64,000 bases of DNA from an uncultured Alphaproteobacteria bacterium (GCA_934277435.1 CAKQUE010000005.1:21519-85518); one strand, 5' to 3'. Positions 25,845 through 33,937 are shown, counted from the stretch's first letter. Notes: generated by a model from the letters alone, not told the origin. Numbers and translations are program-made.

Positions 25845-26108
25845 ATGGAATACGCTGAAGCAAGAGCTTGGGTTTGTAAGATGCTTGAAGTAGATAAACC
25901 CTTGAGTATGGAAATTCAGTCTTTGAAAAATCCAGACGACGAAAAATTTTCTGATTATCTCGATTCGATGGATTTTATGGTTCTTGATTATGAGCTGCTG
26001 CAGCAATTTCCGCCGTATCAGCAAAGAGAACCTTTTAGCAAGGACAATACATTGCGCGATGTTTGCAATTTTATTGCCGAAAATGCTCCCAAAAAGCCGC
26101 TTGAATAA
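25845..26108 (+). CDS. Hypothetical protein, 87 residues
   Basis: Unrecognised. It reads MEYAEARAWVCKMLEVDKPLSM, is acidic and likely helical, and ends KKPLE. One short hydrophobic patch (DSMDFMVLDYELLQQF) lies in the middle. It has its own promoter and a terminator that overlaps its last codons, so it is a stand-alone unit. The SD-less leader with a 10-bp hairpin ending at the start codon is unusual for this window. Confidence 0.65.
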   Translation: MEYAEARAWVCKMLEVDKPLSMEIQSLKNPDDEKFSDYLDSMDFMVLDYELLQQFPPYQQREPFSKDNTLRDVCNFIAENAPKKPLE

Positions 26109-26121
26109 TCAAGCGGCTTTT
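26091..26121. terminator. Bidirectional terminator between the 87-residue gene and ppiA
   Basis: AAAAGCCGCTTGA and TCAAGCGGCTTTT form a 13-bp stem with a 4-nt loop, overlapping the plus-strand stop codon. The T runs on both strands suit both convergent genes. Confidence 0.85.
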
Positions 26122-26152
26122 GCTGTTTGTTAGAATTGTTTGTTAAAATTTA

Positions 26153-26701
26153 TTATTTTTGGGTATCAGCCAAAACTTTTAATGAAATTATTTTATCAGG
26201 ATTTATGACTGAGCCATTATCGGCGCTGTTGCCTTTTTTTATGTGGTCAACAAATTCCATGCCAGAAATCACTTGTCCCCAAACTGTGTATTGGCCGTCT
26301 AAGAAACCGGCATCAGCAAAACAAATAAAAAATTGACTGTCGGCGGAATCAGGTGAGGCAGCTCGTGCCATAGAAACTGTTCCGCGGCCGTGATGTTTAT
26401 GATTAAATTCGGCTTTTAAGTTTTTGCCGCTTCCGCCGCGCCCTGTGCCGGTAGGGTCACCGGTTTGCGCCATAAATCCATCTATTACGCGGTGGAATTT
26501 AATGCCGTCATAAAAGCCCTGACGAGTTAATTCTTTAATGCGAGCCACATGATTCGGGGCCACGTCTGGATACATCTCTATCAAAACTGTGCCGTCTTTG
26601 AGTTGCATAACCAAAGTGTTTTCTTGGTCTTTAACATCGGCAGCCGAGGCTGTGGCGGCAAAACTAAATGCTGCAAGCAGGGCTAAAATAAATTTTTTCA
26701 T
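26153..26701 (-). CDS. Periplasmic peptidyl-prolyl cis-trans isomerase, cyclophilin type
   Basis: Accelerates proline isomerisation in exported proteins. A signal peptide (MKKFILALLAAFSFAATASAA) precedes a compact cyclophilin domain. The active-site segment is FHRVIDGFMAQTGDPTGTGRGG (with the catalytic Arg), and SQFFICFAD is also present. Its 182 residues match PpiA-like proteins. AGGAGAAAAA precedes the ATG. It is a single-gene unit. Confidence 0.93.
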   Translation of the reverse strand: MKKFILALLAAFSFAATASAADVKDQENTLVMQLKDGTVLIEMYPDVAPNHVARIKELTRQGFYDGIKFHRVIDGFMAQTGDPTGTGRGGSGKNLKAEFNHKHHGRGTVSMARAASPDSADSQFFICFADAGFLDGQYTVWGQVISGMEFVDHIKKGNSADNGSVINPDKIISLKVLADTQK

Positions 26702-26800
26702 ATTTTTTCTCCTTTAATGTTTATTTTCACCAGCATAAAAAATAGATGTTAAGATTTGGCTAAAAAAGTTCTCTTTCCCGATTCGTTTTTGATAAAAGTC

Positions 26801-26829
26801 TTTACTTTTTCGGTTGGTACATTTAAGAT
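26801..26829 (+). promoter_or_regulatory. Putative promoter of the structured RNA
   Basis: TTTACT (26801-26806), a 17-bp spacer and TAAGAT (26824-26829), predicting a start near 26836, exactly at the base of the outer RNA helix. Confidence 0.55.
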
Positions 26830-26835
26830 TGTTCA

Positions 26836-27037
26836 TAGGCGGGATAAATCCGCTCAGGGCGTGAGAACCCTTTTATATAACCAGTCGTTACAGCATAAAC
26901 GACTTAAATTTTTTATGCCGATTTCTGCCGGTTAGGCGGATGTCGGCTGAATAAGGCTATGCGCCCAATAGGCCGAGCCGTTTGGTTATATACGGTTTCT
27001 CAACATCCGCCCGCTTTTGACAGCGGGTTTTGTTTTA
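26836..27037 (+). ncRNA. Candidate structured non-coding RNA of ~200 nt, class unknown
   Basis: A 360-bp gap without a gene holds a highly self-complementary stretch. Outer helix: GGCGGGAT (26838) with ATCCGCC (27005), one bulged G. Long helix: GAGAACC (26863) and TATATAACCA (26874-26883) with TGGTTATATA (26983-26992) and GGTTTCTC (26994-27001). Inside the long helix are three arms: GTCGTT/AACGAC near 26884-26903; GCCGA/TCGGC enclosing TCTGCC/GGCGGA; and GGCT/AGCC enclosing GGCTAT/ATAGGCC. A terminator (27010-27037) ends it. I could not match it to 6S RNA, SRP RNA, RNase P, tmRNA or a common riboswitch. It may be a stand-alone sRNA or the leader of the prepilin gene that starts 28 bp later. 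The outer helix and terminator stem share two or three bases, so they compete slightly. Confidence 0.6.
27010..27037 (+). terminator. Terminator of the structured RNA
   Basis: CCCGC, an 8-nt loop and GCGGG are followed by TTTTGTTTT. It lies between the RNA and the prepilin gene, so it could also work as an attenuator for that gene. Confidence 0.75.
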
Positions 27038-27064
27038 TGTAACAATTTACGGAGGTTTAGAAAT

Positions 27065-27814
27065 ATGCGTAAGAATAGTTTAAAAAGGTGTTTTAGCTTT
27101 TGCTTTTTCGCTTTTGCTTTCAATGTTGCGTTTGAGCATAAACAAAGTGAACAGCCTCAAGTGTCTAAGAATATAAAGTCAATATTATTGAAAAACTCAC
27201 ACGCGATAGGTAATTGTGTCGGCCGCAGTATGATAGAAATGCTAGGAGTATTGGCGGTTATTGCAGTTCTTACTGTCGGCGGTATTGCCGGCTATTCCAA
27301 AGCAATGGAAAAATTACAAATAAATAGAACTATTAATGAATACAATTCAATGCTTGTAAATGTTTTCGAAAATTTGGATTCGTTTACCTCAAAAAATTCG
27401 TGGTCTTCAACCATAATCGTCCAAGCCTTAAATATAGCTCCGGCCGGTTGGAAGGTTGAAAAAACATCTCATTTAAATATGATGAGCGATAATACTGGTA
27501 ACAAGGTTTCATGGTTTCCGGAAAATGACAGACAGTTACGCATTATATTCCAATTGGGTGGCGGCGCGGCACATCAGCAAAATTTATGTATGTCTTTGAT
27601 AAATGACGTATTTCTTCCATTACGTTCGGTTATTGGTATGTTATATTTTTCTAGCGGCGGAATATATTATTATTTGGGGGACAATTATTGTCCGGAAAAT
27701 AAAAGAGGTTATGAAAAATGTATGTCTTATTTGAATGTGAGTAATATCAGCTGGCAGTGTGCAAACTGTGCAAAATCCAGCGGCTGTGTATTGCATGTAC
27801 TATTTTATCATTAA
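27065..27814 (+). CDS. Prepilin-like secreted protein with type IV N-terminal methylation motif
   Basis: Pilin or pseudopilin-like protein of 249 residues. After an unusually long leader of about 53 residues comes G53/RSMIEMLGVLAVIAVLTVGGIAGYSKAM. This has Gly at -1, Glu at +5 and a long hydrophobic helix, the hallmarks of prepilin peptidase substrates. The mature part begins KLQINRTINEYNSML and ends with a cysteine-rich tail (CANCAKSSGC). The leader itself contains a hydrophobic stretch (CFSFCFFAFAF). I start at ATG 27065, with GGAGG nine bp upstream; the frame is open to a TTG at 27017, but that lies inside the terminator. No other pilus genes are adjacent. From memory, GRSMIEMLGV proteins are common in gut Alphaproteobacteria; this is unverified. 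Confidence 0.8.
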   Translation: MRKNSLKRCFSFCFFAFAFNVAFEHKQSEQPQVSKNIKSILLKNSHAIGNCVGRSMIEMLGVLAVIAVLTVGGIAGYSKAMEKLQINRTINEYNSMLVNVFENLDSFTSKNSWSSTIIVQALNIAPAGWKVEKTSHLNMMSDNTGNKVSWFPENDRQLRIIFQLGGGAAHQQNLCMSLINDVFLPLRSVIGMLYFSSGGIYYYLGDNYCPENKRGYEKCMSYLNVSNISWQCANCAKSSGCVLHVLFYH

Positions 27815-27819
27815 AACAA

Positions 27820-27846
27820 AAAAGCCTTGGTAAAACCAAGGCTTTT
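27820..27846. terminator. Bidirectional terminator between prepilin gene and tRNA-Phe
   Basis: AAAAGCCTTGG and CCAAGGCTTTT form an 11-bp stem with a short loop. It lies just after the prepilin stop and just past the 3' end of the minus-strand tRNA. Confidence 0.85.
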
Positions 27847-27850
27847 GAAC

Positions 27851-27926
27851 TGGTGGTCGGGGACGGTTTCGAACCGCCGACACAAGGATTTTCAGTCCTT
27901 TGCTCTACCAGCTGAGCTACCCGACC
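27851..27926 (-). tRNA. tRNA-Phe (GAA)
   Basis: The 76-nt minus-strand sequence has a perfect 7-bp acceptor stem (GGTCGGG/CCCGACC), a D-arm TAGCTCAGCTGGTAGAGC, the anticodon loop CTGAAAA with anticodon GAA, a T-arm GGTTCGAAACC and an encoded CCA. A plausible promoter (TAGACT, 17 bp, TATAAA) lies just upstream. Confidence 0.97.
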
Positions 27927-28027
27927 ATCGTTTACGAAACACTTTATAAAATAGTTTTTAACAAAAGTCTATATATTTTTTTACAAATGTGCAAAATTTT
28001 TTAATTTTGGGGCCGGAATTGCTTTTT

Positions 28028-28216
28028 TCAGTTTAAAACACGCTTTTCCAGAGCATTCATATGCGCCGAAATTCCGCTGCGGAAAATGGTTTGAATTTCT
28101 ACCGCCATTTTATATTCGTTAAAATATCCGTTATTGCGGAAATAATTTTTTACTTCTTCCAAATTGTCTTCAATATCATAAATAGTGTTGACATAAGCAA
28201 ATTGTTTTTGATTCAT
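28028..28216 (-). CDS. Hypothetical protein, 62 residues
   Basis: Unrecognised small soluble protein (MNQKQFAYVNTIYDIEDNLEEVKNYF as two helices; C-terminus HMNALEKRVLN). AGGAG lies 9 bp before the ATG. It follows another tiny gene after 19 bp on the same strand, so the two form a small operon. Confidence 0.6.
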   Translation of the reverse strand: MNQKQFAYVNTIYDIEDNLEEVKNYFRNNGYFNEYKMAVEIQTIFRSGISAHMNALEKRVLN

Positions 28217-28235
28217 TTTTCGGTTCTCCTAAATA

Positions 28236-28400
28236 TCAGTGGCAATAATTGTTGCGGCACATATCAAATTCACAATTCAATATGCGAAGTTTATTGAGTT
28301 CATTTTCATGATTATATTTTAAGAAGCTGGTTTCCAGCATTTGTAATGATTGATAAATGTGGTTTGGCATTATAACTGTTCGGTTCATTTCAAAATTCAT
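28236..28400 (-). CDS. Hypothetical protein, 54 residues
   Basis: Unrecognised. ATG 28400 has a strong AAGGAGGAT six bp upstream, giving MNFEMNRTVIMPNHIYQSL as the start. A longer frame from 28466 would run through the DnaA-box-like sequences and lacks a ribosome site. It has two cysteines in the C-terminal CEFDMCRNNYCH region (three counting the last), possibly metal binding; this is a guess. Confidence 0.6.
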   Translation of the reverse strand: MNFEMNRTVIMPNHIYQSLQMLETSFLKYNHENELNKLRILNCEFDMCRNNYCH

Positions 28401-28419
28401 GATATCCTCCTTAATTTTT

Positions 28420-28452
28420 TGTGGATAAAATAAGAATAATAAGTTTTCCACA
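28420..28452. other. Pair of DnaA-box-like 9-mers in an A/T-rich gap
   Basis: TGTGGATAA (28420-28428, a perfect consensus box on the minus strand) and TTTTCCACA (28444-28452, one mismatch on the plus strand) face each other. The surrounding 170 bp are very A/T-rich and carry no gene. Two boxes are too few to call an origin. Confidence 0.35.
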
Positions 28453-28575
28453 AAACAGAAGACCAAAAAAATATATGTCTGAATTATAAAATGGGGATAT
28501 TGACTCTGAGCTAAGTAATAATTATTATATGTATAAAGTTTAATTCTAGGAATAATTGTGAGCGAGGATAGCTAA

Positions 28576-29538
28576 GTGTCTGTAAGAGGAGACATTTTAT
28601 TATTCAAGCTGTTGTCACATTATGAATTGGTGGTTGAACATGGACAGCTTAAAAGCGCCGCAGAAGAACTTGGTCTAAAGCAATCTAATCTGTCCAAAGA
28701 AATGAAACTGCTTGAAGAAATGGTTGGCACAGAGCTTTTGATACGCACCAGTCATGGTGTGCGCCTGACGCTGACCGGAGAACAGGTGTATGCCCAAGCC
28801 AAGGACTGTACTGGCCGTGTGGCGGAGTTGACCAACCGCTTCCACGGCGAAATTCAAAACAGCAGCATAACGCTGCAAGCCACTTCGGCTACCATGGTAT
28901 CTTTCCATAAATATCTCGACTTATTCAAACAAATATATCCTTCTGTTACTTGTAATTTTTACGATGGCTCCATTGTCAATCCCAGTTTGCTTAAAAGCGT
29001 AGATGTTTGCGCCACCTATATGCAAAACAAATGGCCAAATGTTGATGTAATTTGCGAAGGTAAAATAGTCTTTGCTCTTATGGCAACCAAAAAATATTTA
29101 GACGTTTACGGGTATCCACGCGATTTGGATGATTTGCACCAGAAACATCATTTGTGTTTATGCGAGGAATATTCGCGTTATAATCCGCAGTATGATAATA
29201 TTATGACCAACTGCCGCCATATAGATTTTCAGGTTTCAAACTTTGATATGATGCTTTCTATGGTGCGGCAAAAATGTTTGATTGGCGAAATGCCGGCGTA
29301 TATGACTCGTGTTTATCCAGATTTAATAAAGATAGATATTCCGAACTGGCAGCTGAAAATGCCTATTCAAATCATTACTGCCAGTGGCCGCAGCAAAATT
29401 CCGTATGTGCATACCATGTGCAGCTTTATTATTGAAATGTACCATGAGATTATGATGGCCGGCGGTATTGAAGATTTAGTGATTTACCCGTCTTATACCA
29501 AAAATAAAAATTTAATTCCGTTAAAGCTTGAAAAATAG
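28576..29538 (+). CDS. LysR-family transcriptional regulator
   Basis: Predicted DNA-binding regulator of 320 residues starting with GTG; GAGG lies about 9 bp upstream. The N-terminal winged helix reads GQLKSAAEELGLKQSNLSKEMKLLEEMVGTELLIRTSHGVRLTLTGE (about residues 23-69). It is the LysR signature, though the opening GDILLFKLLSHYELVVEHG is atypical. The C-terminal half looks like a substrate-binding domain. It points toward accB but a 123-bp gap separates them. Target genes and ligand are unknown. Confidence 0.85.
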   Translation: MSVRGDILLFKLLSHYELVVEHGQLKSAAEELGLKQSNLSKEMKLLEEMVGTELLIRTSHGVRLTLTGEQVYAQAKDCTGRVAELTNRFHGEIQNSSITLQATSATMVSFHKYLDLFKQIYPSVTCNFYDGSIVNPSLLKSVDVCATYMQNKWPNVDVICEGKIVFALMATKKYLDVYGYPRDLDDLHQKHHLCLCEEYSRYNPQYDNIMTNCRHIDFQVSNFDMMLSMVRQKCLIGEMPAYMTRVYPDLIKIDIPNWQLKMPIQIITASGRSKIPYVHTMCSFIIEMYHEIMMAGGIEDLVIYPSYTKNKNLIPLKLEK

Positions 29539-29661
29539 TGATTTTTGCCTATTTTTGCACAATTTTTGCATAAGAATGAGTGAAAATTGTATATTTTTGT
29601 TGTTTTTTATGCAAAATCAGAATATAGGAATATCAGGTTAATTTTTAGAAAAGGAATAAAT

Positions 29662-30132
29662 ATGTCAAATCCTATTGATACCAAAGTTATTAGCAAATTG
29701 GCTGAAATTTTGGATAAAAATCAATTAACTACCTTAAATTATGAAGATGAAAGCTGCAAAATTTCTTTAACCAGAGAAATTAGCGGCGGTGTTGTTCCGG
29801 CCTATGTTCCGGCTCCTCAGCCTGTTGCCGCTGCACCTGTTGCCGCTGCTCCGGTTGAAGAAGAAGTTAAAGAAACTGTTGTTGATTATAGCAACAATCC
29901 AAACGCTATCAAATCTCCAATGGTCGGTGTGGTATATCTTTCCAGCAATCCGAACTCTCCAAACTATGTTAAAGTCGGCGATTCGGTTAATGAGGGTGAT
30001 ACTTTGTGCCTGATTGAAGCTATGAAGACATTTAATCCGGTAAAAGCTCCTCGCGCCGGCAAAGTTGCTAAAATTTTGGTAGAAACAGGCGACCCGATTG
30101 AATACGGCGAACCATTGATTGTGATTGAATAA
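29662..30132 (+). CDS. accB: Biotin carboxyl carrier protein of acetyl-CoA carboxylase
   Basis: Carries the biotin that AccC carboxylates. From ATG 29662 (AAGGAAT seven bp upstream) the protein has 156 residues. The N-terminal region is followed by a Pro/Ala-rich linker (PAPQPVAAAPVAAAPV). The C-terminal biotinyl domain has the modified lysine in EAMKT. Most AccB proteins read AMK(M/L), so Thr after Lys is a mild variation. The earlier in-frame start at 29587 is not supported. It lies 14 bp before accC. Confidence 0.95.
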   Translation: MSNPIDTKVISKLAEILDKNQLTTLNYEDESCKISLTREISGGVVPAYVPAPQPVAAAPVAAAPVEEEVKETVVDYSNNPNAIKSPMVGVVYLSSNPNSPNYVKVGDSVNEGDTLCLIEAMKTFNPVKAPRAGKVAKILVETGDPIEYGEPLIVIE

Positions 30133-30146
30133 AACAAAGGATTGCT

Positions 30147-31496
30147 ATGTTTGAAAAAGTTCTGATAGCCAACCGTGGTGAAATAGCCTTAAGAATACAC
30201 CGTGCTTGTCGCGAAATGGGTATTCGTACCGTGGCTGTACACTCCGAAGCCGATGCCAACGCCATGCATGTGCGTTTGGCTGATGAGGCTGTGTGCATAG
30301 GTCCGGCACGTTCCGTGGATTCGTATTTGAATAAGCCGGCGATTATTTCCGCTGCCATTATTACCGGCGCGGACGCAATTCACCCTGGGTATGGCTTTCT
30401 TTCGGAAAACGCTGATTTTGCCGAAATGGTAGAAAAGCACGGTATAACCTTTATTGGTCCGACCGTGGCGCAAATGCGTTTGATGGGAGATAAAATTACC
30501 GCCCGTAAAGCCGCAAAAGAGGCTGGGTTGCCAATTACCGAGGGTTCTCCGGCTTTGGAATCTGTTGAAGATGCAAAGCATTGGGCAAATGAAATCGGCT
30601 ATCCGGTAATCATTAAAGCTAAAGACGGCGGCGGCGGTAAAGGTATGAAAATTGCTTTTAACGATGATGAAATCGGTGAAGCGTTTACCATGGCTAAAGC
30701 CGAAGCAAAAGCTGCGTTCCCTAGCGATGTTGTGTATATGGAAAAATATCTGCAGCATCCGCGTCATATAGAAATGCAGATTTTGGCGGATAAATACGGT
30801 AATGTTGTGCATTTGGGCGAGCGTGATTGCTCTATCCAACGTAACAACCAAAAGGTTATTGAAGAATGCCCATCTCCGGCGCTGAACCAAGACCAACGCA
30901 AAGAAATCGGCGATATCGTGCGCAACGCCATTGCTAAAATCGGCTACTGTAATGCCGGTACGTTGGAGTTTTTGTATGAAAACGGCAAGTTCTATTTTAT
31001 GGAAATGAACACGCGTTTGCAAGTAGAACACCCAATTACCGAAGCGGTTACCGGTATTGATATCGTTAAAGAGCAGATTCGCATTGCTGCAGGCGCTCAG
31101 CTTGGCTATACGCAAGATGACATCAAATTCAATGGTCACGCCATTGAGTGCCGTATAAACGCCGAAGATCCGGAAACATTTGTGCCGTGCGCCGGTAAAA
31201 TTGATGAATGGCACGCGCCAGGTGGTTTGGGAGTCCGTGTGGATTCGGAAATTTATTCCGGCTACTCGATTCCGCCGTACTACGACAGTATGATTGCCAA
31301 ATTGATTGTGCATGCCGGTACGCGTAACGCCGCTTTAATGCGTCTGCGTCGTGCTTTGGAGGAATTTGTAATCATGGGTGTGAAAACTACTATTCCGCTG
31401 CACCAAGAGATTATCTCGCAGCCGGAATATTTAGATGGTCAATATGACATTCACTGGTTAGAGCACTTTATGAAAACTCGCAAAAACAAATTCTAA
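30147..31496 (+). CDS. accC: Biotin carboxylase subunit of acetyl-CoA carboxylase
   Basis: ATP-dependent carboxylation of biotin on AccB, the first half-reaction of malonyl-CoA synthesis. The 449-residue protein starts MFEKVLIANRGEIALRI and has the ATP-grasp glycine loop KDGGGGKGMKI. EMNTRLQVEHPITEAVTGIDIV contains the catalytic Arg and Glu. Length is standard. It ends the accBC pair, with a terminator right after. Confidence 0.97.
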   Translation: MFEKVLIANRGEIALRIHRACREMGIRTVAVHSEADANAMHVRLADEAVCIGPARSVDSYLNKPAIISAAIITGADAIHPGYGFLSENADFAEMVEKHGITFIGPTVAQMRLMGDKITARKAAKEAGLPITEGSPALESVEDAKHWANEIGYPVIIKAKDGGGGKGMKIAFNDDEIGEAFTMAKAEAKAAFPSDVVYMEKYLQHPRHIEMQILADKYGNVVHLGERDCSIQRNNQKVIEECPSPALNQDQRKEIGDIVRNAIAKIGYCNAGTLEFLYENGKFYFMEMNTRLQVEHPITEAVTGIDIVKEQIRIAAGAQLGYTQDDIKFNGHAIECRINAEDPETFVPCAGKIDEWHAPGGLGVRVDSEIYSGYSIPPYYDSMIAKLIVHAGTRNAALMRLRRALEEFVIMGVKTTIPLHQEIISQPEYLDGQYDIHWLEHFMKTRKNKF

Positions 31497-31504
31497 ATTT
31501 TATA

Positions 31505-31537
31505 AAAAATCCCAAGCGGAAACTTGGGATTTTTTTT
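31505..31537 (+). terminator. Terminator of accBC
   Basis: AAAAATCCCAAG and CTTGGGATTTTTTTT form a 9-12 bp stem with a 6-nt loop. The A-rich minus side could also serve recF. Confidence 0.85.
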
Positions 31538-31564
31538 GTGCCATAATTACAAGGTGTAACAATA

Positions 31565-32776
31565 TTATTTTTTGAATACCTTATTATCTCTAACTTCTAA
31601 AAATTGTGAAATATTTTGTATGGCGGCAAAATTCTGCGATTCGGTGGAGGTAATCCAAGCTTGTAAATGTAAGCCGGCAATTTTCAGCAAAAGGGCATCG
31701 CGTTTTTTGTCGTCCAAATGAGTCGTAACTTCGTCCAAAAGCAAAATAGGCGCAAATCCTTTATCTAAAATCTGACATTTTGTCTGTGCCAAAATAATAC
31801 TGACCAACAAAGCTTTTTGTTCGCCGGTTGAGCAAAGTTCTGCCGGCATATTTTTTTTCTTAAAATAGACCTTAAAATCCGTACGGTTTACGCCATCCAC
31901 ATAATCGTTATATAAAACATTGCGGCGCTGTTTTGCCAACAGCTCTATATAAAATTGTTCGACTCTTACGGCCGGCAGTGTGTCGAGCATTTTTTCAATA
32001 GTGCCGTCCAGTTCGAGTCGTACGTCCGGAAAAATATCATCAGGTTCATGTTCTATAAATGTGTTCAAGCGGGCAATTAGTTCGCGGCGGGCGGCAGCTA
32101 TTGCTACTCCCAGCGAAGCCATATCTGTTTCCACTGATTGCAGCCAATGTTCGTCGGCGTGTCCGGTTTTTAGAATCTGAAACCATTGCCGGTACAGATG
32201 TTCAAAGTTTGCAGTTCGTTTGGCGTGTTCCAAATCAAAAGCATAGACTAACCGGTCTAAAAAACTGCGCCTCGGCTGTGTTCCTCCTAAAAAAAGCCTA
32301 TCCATTTGTGGAGTAACCCAAATTGCCGACACATATTTGCCGAGTTCTGACTGTTGGGTTATTTTTTGCTGATTGATTTTAACTATTCGCCGCTCAAAAT
32401 TTTTAATTTCATCATCTTCGGCATCTTCTCTAAAGCTTTTTTGTGTGCCGGTACCAATCAAATATTCTTCATTGTTTTTTAGAATTTCTGCAGCCACACT
32501 CCAGCCGCCGTTAATGTTCAAAATTTCTTCTTCCGGCGGTAGGATTCGTTTTATATCGGCAAGTCTGGCGCTGCGCAGTCCACGCCCTGGAGTTAAAAAA
32601 GAAATGGCCTCAAGGATGTTGGTTTTTCCTGAGCCGTTTTCGCCGGTAATTATAATCGGCGCAATATTTGCCTCGATTCGCAGATTGCGATAGTTTCTAA
32701 AGTCAGATAAAGTCAGGCGTGTGACACCTGACTTTTCTTGAGTAATTTCATTTAATTTAGCTGTTAATTCCGACAA
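31565..32776 (-). CDS. recF: DNA replication and repair protein RecF
   Basis: SMC-like ATPase that helps load RecA at gaps. Walker A is GENGSGKTNILEAIS near residue 45, the ABC-type signature region is STGEQKALLVSIILA, and Walker B is ILLLDEVTTHLDD. The 403-residue length is slightly above the usual 360-380. It is the last gene of dnaA-dnaN-recF, starting 2 bp after the dnaN stop. Confidence 0.95.
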   Translation of the reverse strand: MSELTAKLNEITQEKSGVTRLTLSDFRNYRNLRIEANIAPIIITGENGSGKTNILEAISFLTPGRGLRSARLADIKRILPPEEEILNINGGWSVAAEILKNNEEYLIGTGTQKSFREDAEDDEIKNFERRIVKINQQKITQQSELGKYVSAIWVTPQMDRLFLGGTQPRRSFLDRLVYAFDLEHAKRTANFEHLYRQWFQILKTGHADEHWLQSVETDMASLGVAIAAARRELIARLNTFIEHEPDDIFPDVRLELDGTIEKMLDTLPAVRVEQFYIELLAKQRRNVLYNDYVDGVNRTDFKVYFKKKNMPAELCSTGEQKALLVSIILAQTKCQILDKGFAPILLLDEVTTHLDDKKRDALLLKIAGLHLQAWITSTESQNFAAIQNISQFLEVRDNKVFKK

Positions 32777-32777
32777 T

Positions 32778-33896
32778 TTAGACTCTCATCGGCATCAAAA
32801 CGTAGATGGCGCTGGCATCAGAAGTGTCGTGAATAACTGATGGAGATGCGCCGTCACTAAAACTAAATTTAGCTGTATCGCCTTTAATCTCAGATAAAAT
32901 ATCCAGCAAATAACGGAAGTTATAGCCTATTTCCAACGATTCGCTGTCGTAAGTTGCTTCAACTTCTTCAATAGCACTGCCCAAATCCGGACTTGAAGTG
33001 GTGATAATCACATGATTTTTATTTGCAATCATTTTAATGGCGCGGGTGCGTTCGGCTACCACAGATACACGGTCAACCGCTGTCGCCAAATCTTTTACAT
33101 TCAATTCCAAAATCTTGTCATTATCGGTTGGAATAACTCGTTCATAATCTGGATAAGTGCCATCAATTAACTTAGAAGCCAGTGTAACATCAGCCAGCGT
33201 AAAGCGAACTTTACTATCAGACAAAGCAATTTGAATGGATTCGGCTGAGGTGTCATCTAACAATTTACGAATTTCGCCAACGGTTTTGCGCGGCAAAATT
33301 ACGCCTTCCATATTGGCAGCGCCTTCTGGTAACGGAGTTTCAACACAAGCTAAGCGGTGACCGTCAGTTGCAACAATGCGCAAAACTTTAGTTTCACCTT
33401 CATTTTTTGGGTGAATATATAAACCATTCAAATAATATCTGGTTTCTTCGGTAGAAGCGGCAAATTGCGTACGGTCAATCACATCTTTCAGTTCATCACG
33501 ATTCATTTCAAAATTGGTTGGTAAAGCGTCGGTGGAAATAACAGGAAAGTCCTCAACTCCAATAGTGGAGAGTGAAAATTTAGAACGACCTGAGGCAATG
33601 CTGAGCTGTTCTTTTTCATCGGGATAAGTTAGTTCGATTTCTGAACCGTCAGAAAGCTTGCGCACAATGTCATAAAGCATATGAGCCGGAGCGGTGATAG
33701 CACCGTTTTCCAAAATTTTAGCGTCTACAATTTCGGTAATTTCCGTATCCATATCGGTTGCCTTAAAGCTGATACCTTCATTGCTTGCTTCGATTCTAAC
33801 ATTAGACAATACCGGAACGGTGTTTCTTTTTTCTACAATATTTTGCACGTGTCCCAGAGTTTTCAATAAAACAGCTTTTTCAATTGTAAACTTCAT
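32778..33896 (-). CDS. dnaN: DNA polymerase III beta subunit (sliding clamp)
   Basis: Ring-shaped processivity clamp. The 372 residues show the three repeated clamp domains and the conserved C-terminal VIHDTSDASAIYVLMPMRV. It lies between dnaA and recF on the same strand. A 133-bp gap upstream contains the likely terminator/attenuator of dnaA and probably the dnaN promoter. Confidence 0.96.
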   Translation of the reverse strand: MKFTIEKAVLLKTLGHVQNIVEKRNTVPVLSNVRIEASNEGISFKATDMDTEITEIVDAKILENGAITAPAHMLYDIVRKLSDGSEIELTYPDEKEQLSIASGRSKFSLSTIGVEDFPVISTDALPTNFEMNRDELKDVIDRTQFAASTEETRYYLNGLYIHPKNEGETKVLRIVATDGHRLACVETPLPEGAANMEGVILPRKTVGEIRKLLDDTSAESIQIALSDSKVRFTLADVTLASKLIDGTYPDYERVIPTDNDKILELNVKDLATAVDRVSVVAERTRAIKMIANKNHVIITTSSPDLGSAIEEVEATYDSESLEIGYNFRYLLDILSEIKGDTAKFSFSDGASPSVIHDTSDASAIYVLMPMRV

Positions 33897-33937
33897 TTCT
33901 TTTCACCAATTTTATAATGTTTCTACCAAATACAAAA

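Noticed and set aside
26836..27037. Identification of the structured RNA as 6S RNA or tmRNA
   Set aside because: No single irregular rod with a central bubble as in 6S, no tag-peptide reading frame or tRNA-like end as in tmRNA.
30189..31313. 374-codon minus-strand frame opposite accC
   Set aside because: Shadow frame: accC on the plus strand has all family motifs, and the antisense product has none and lacks a ribosome site.
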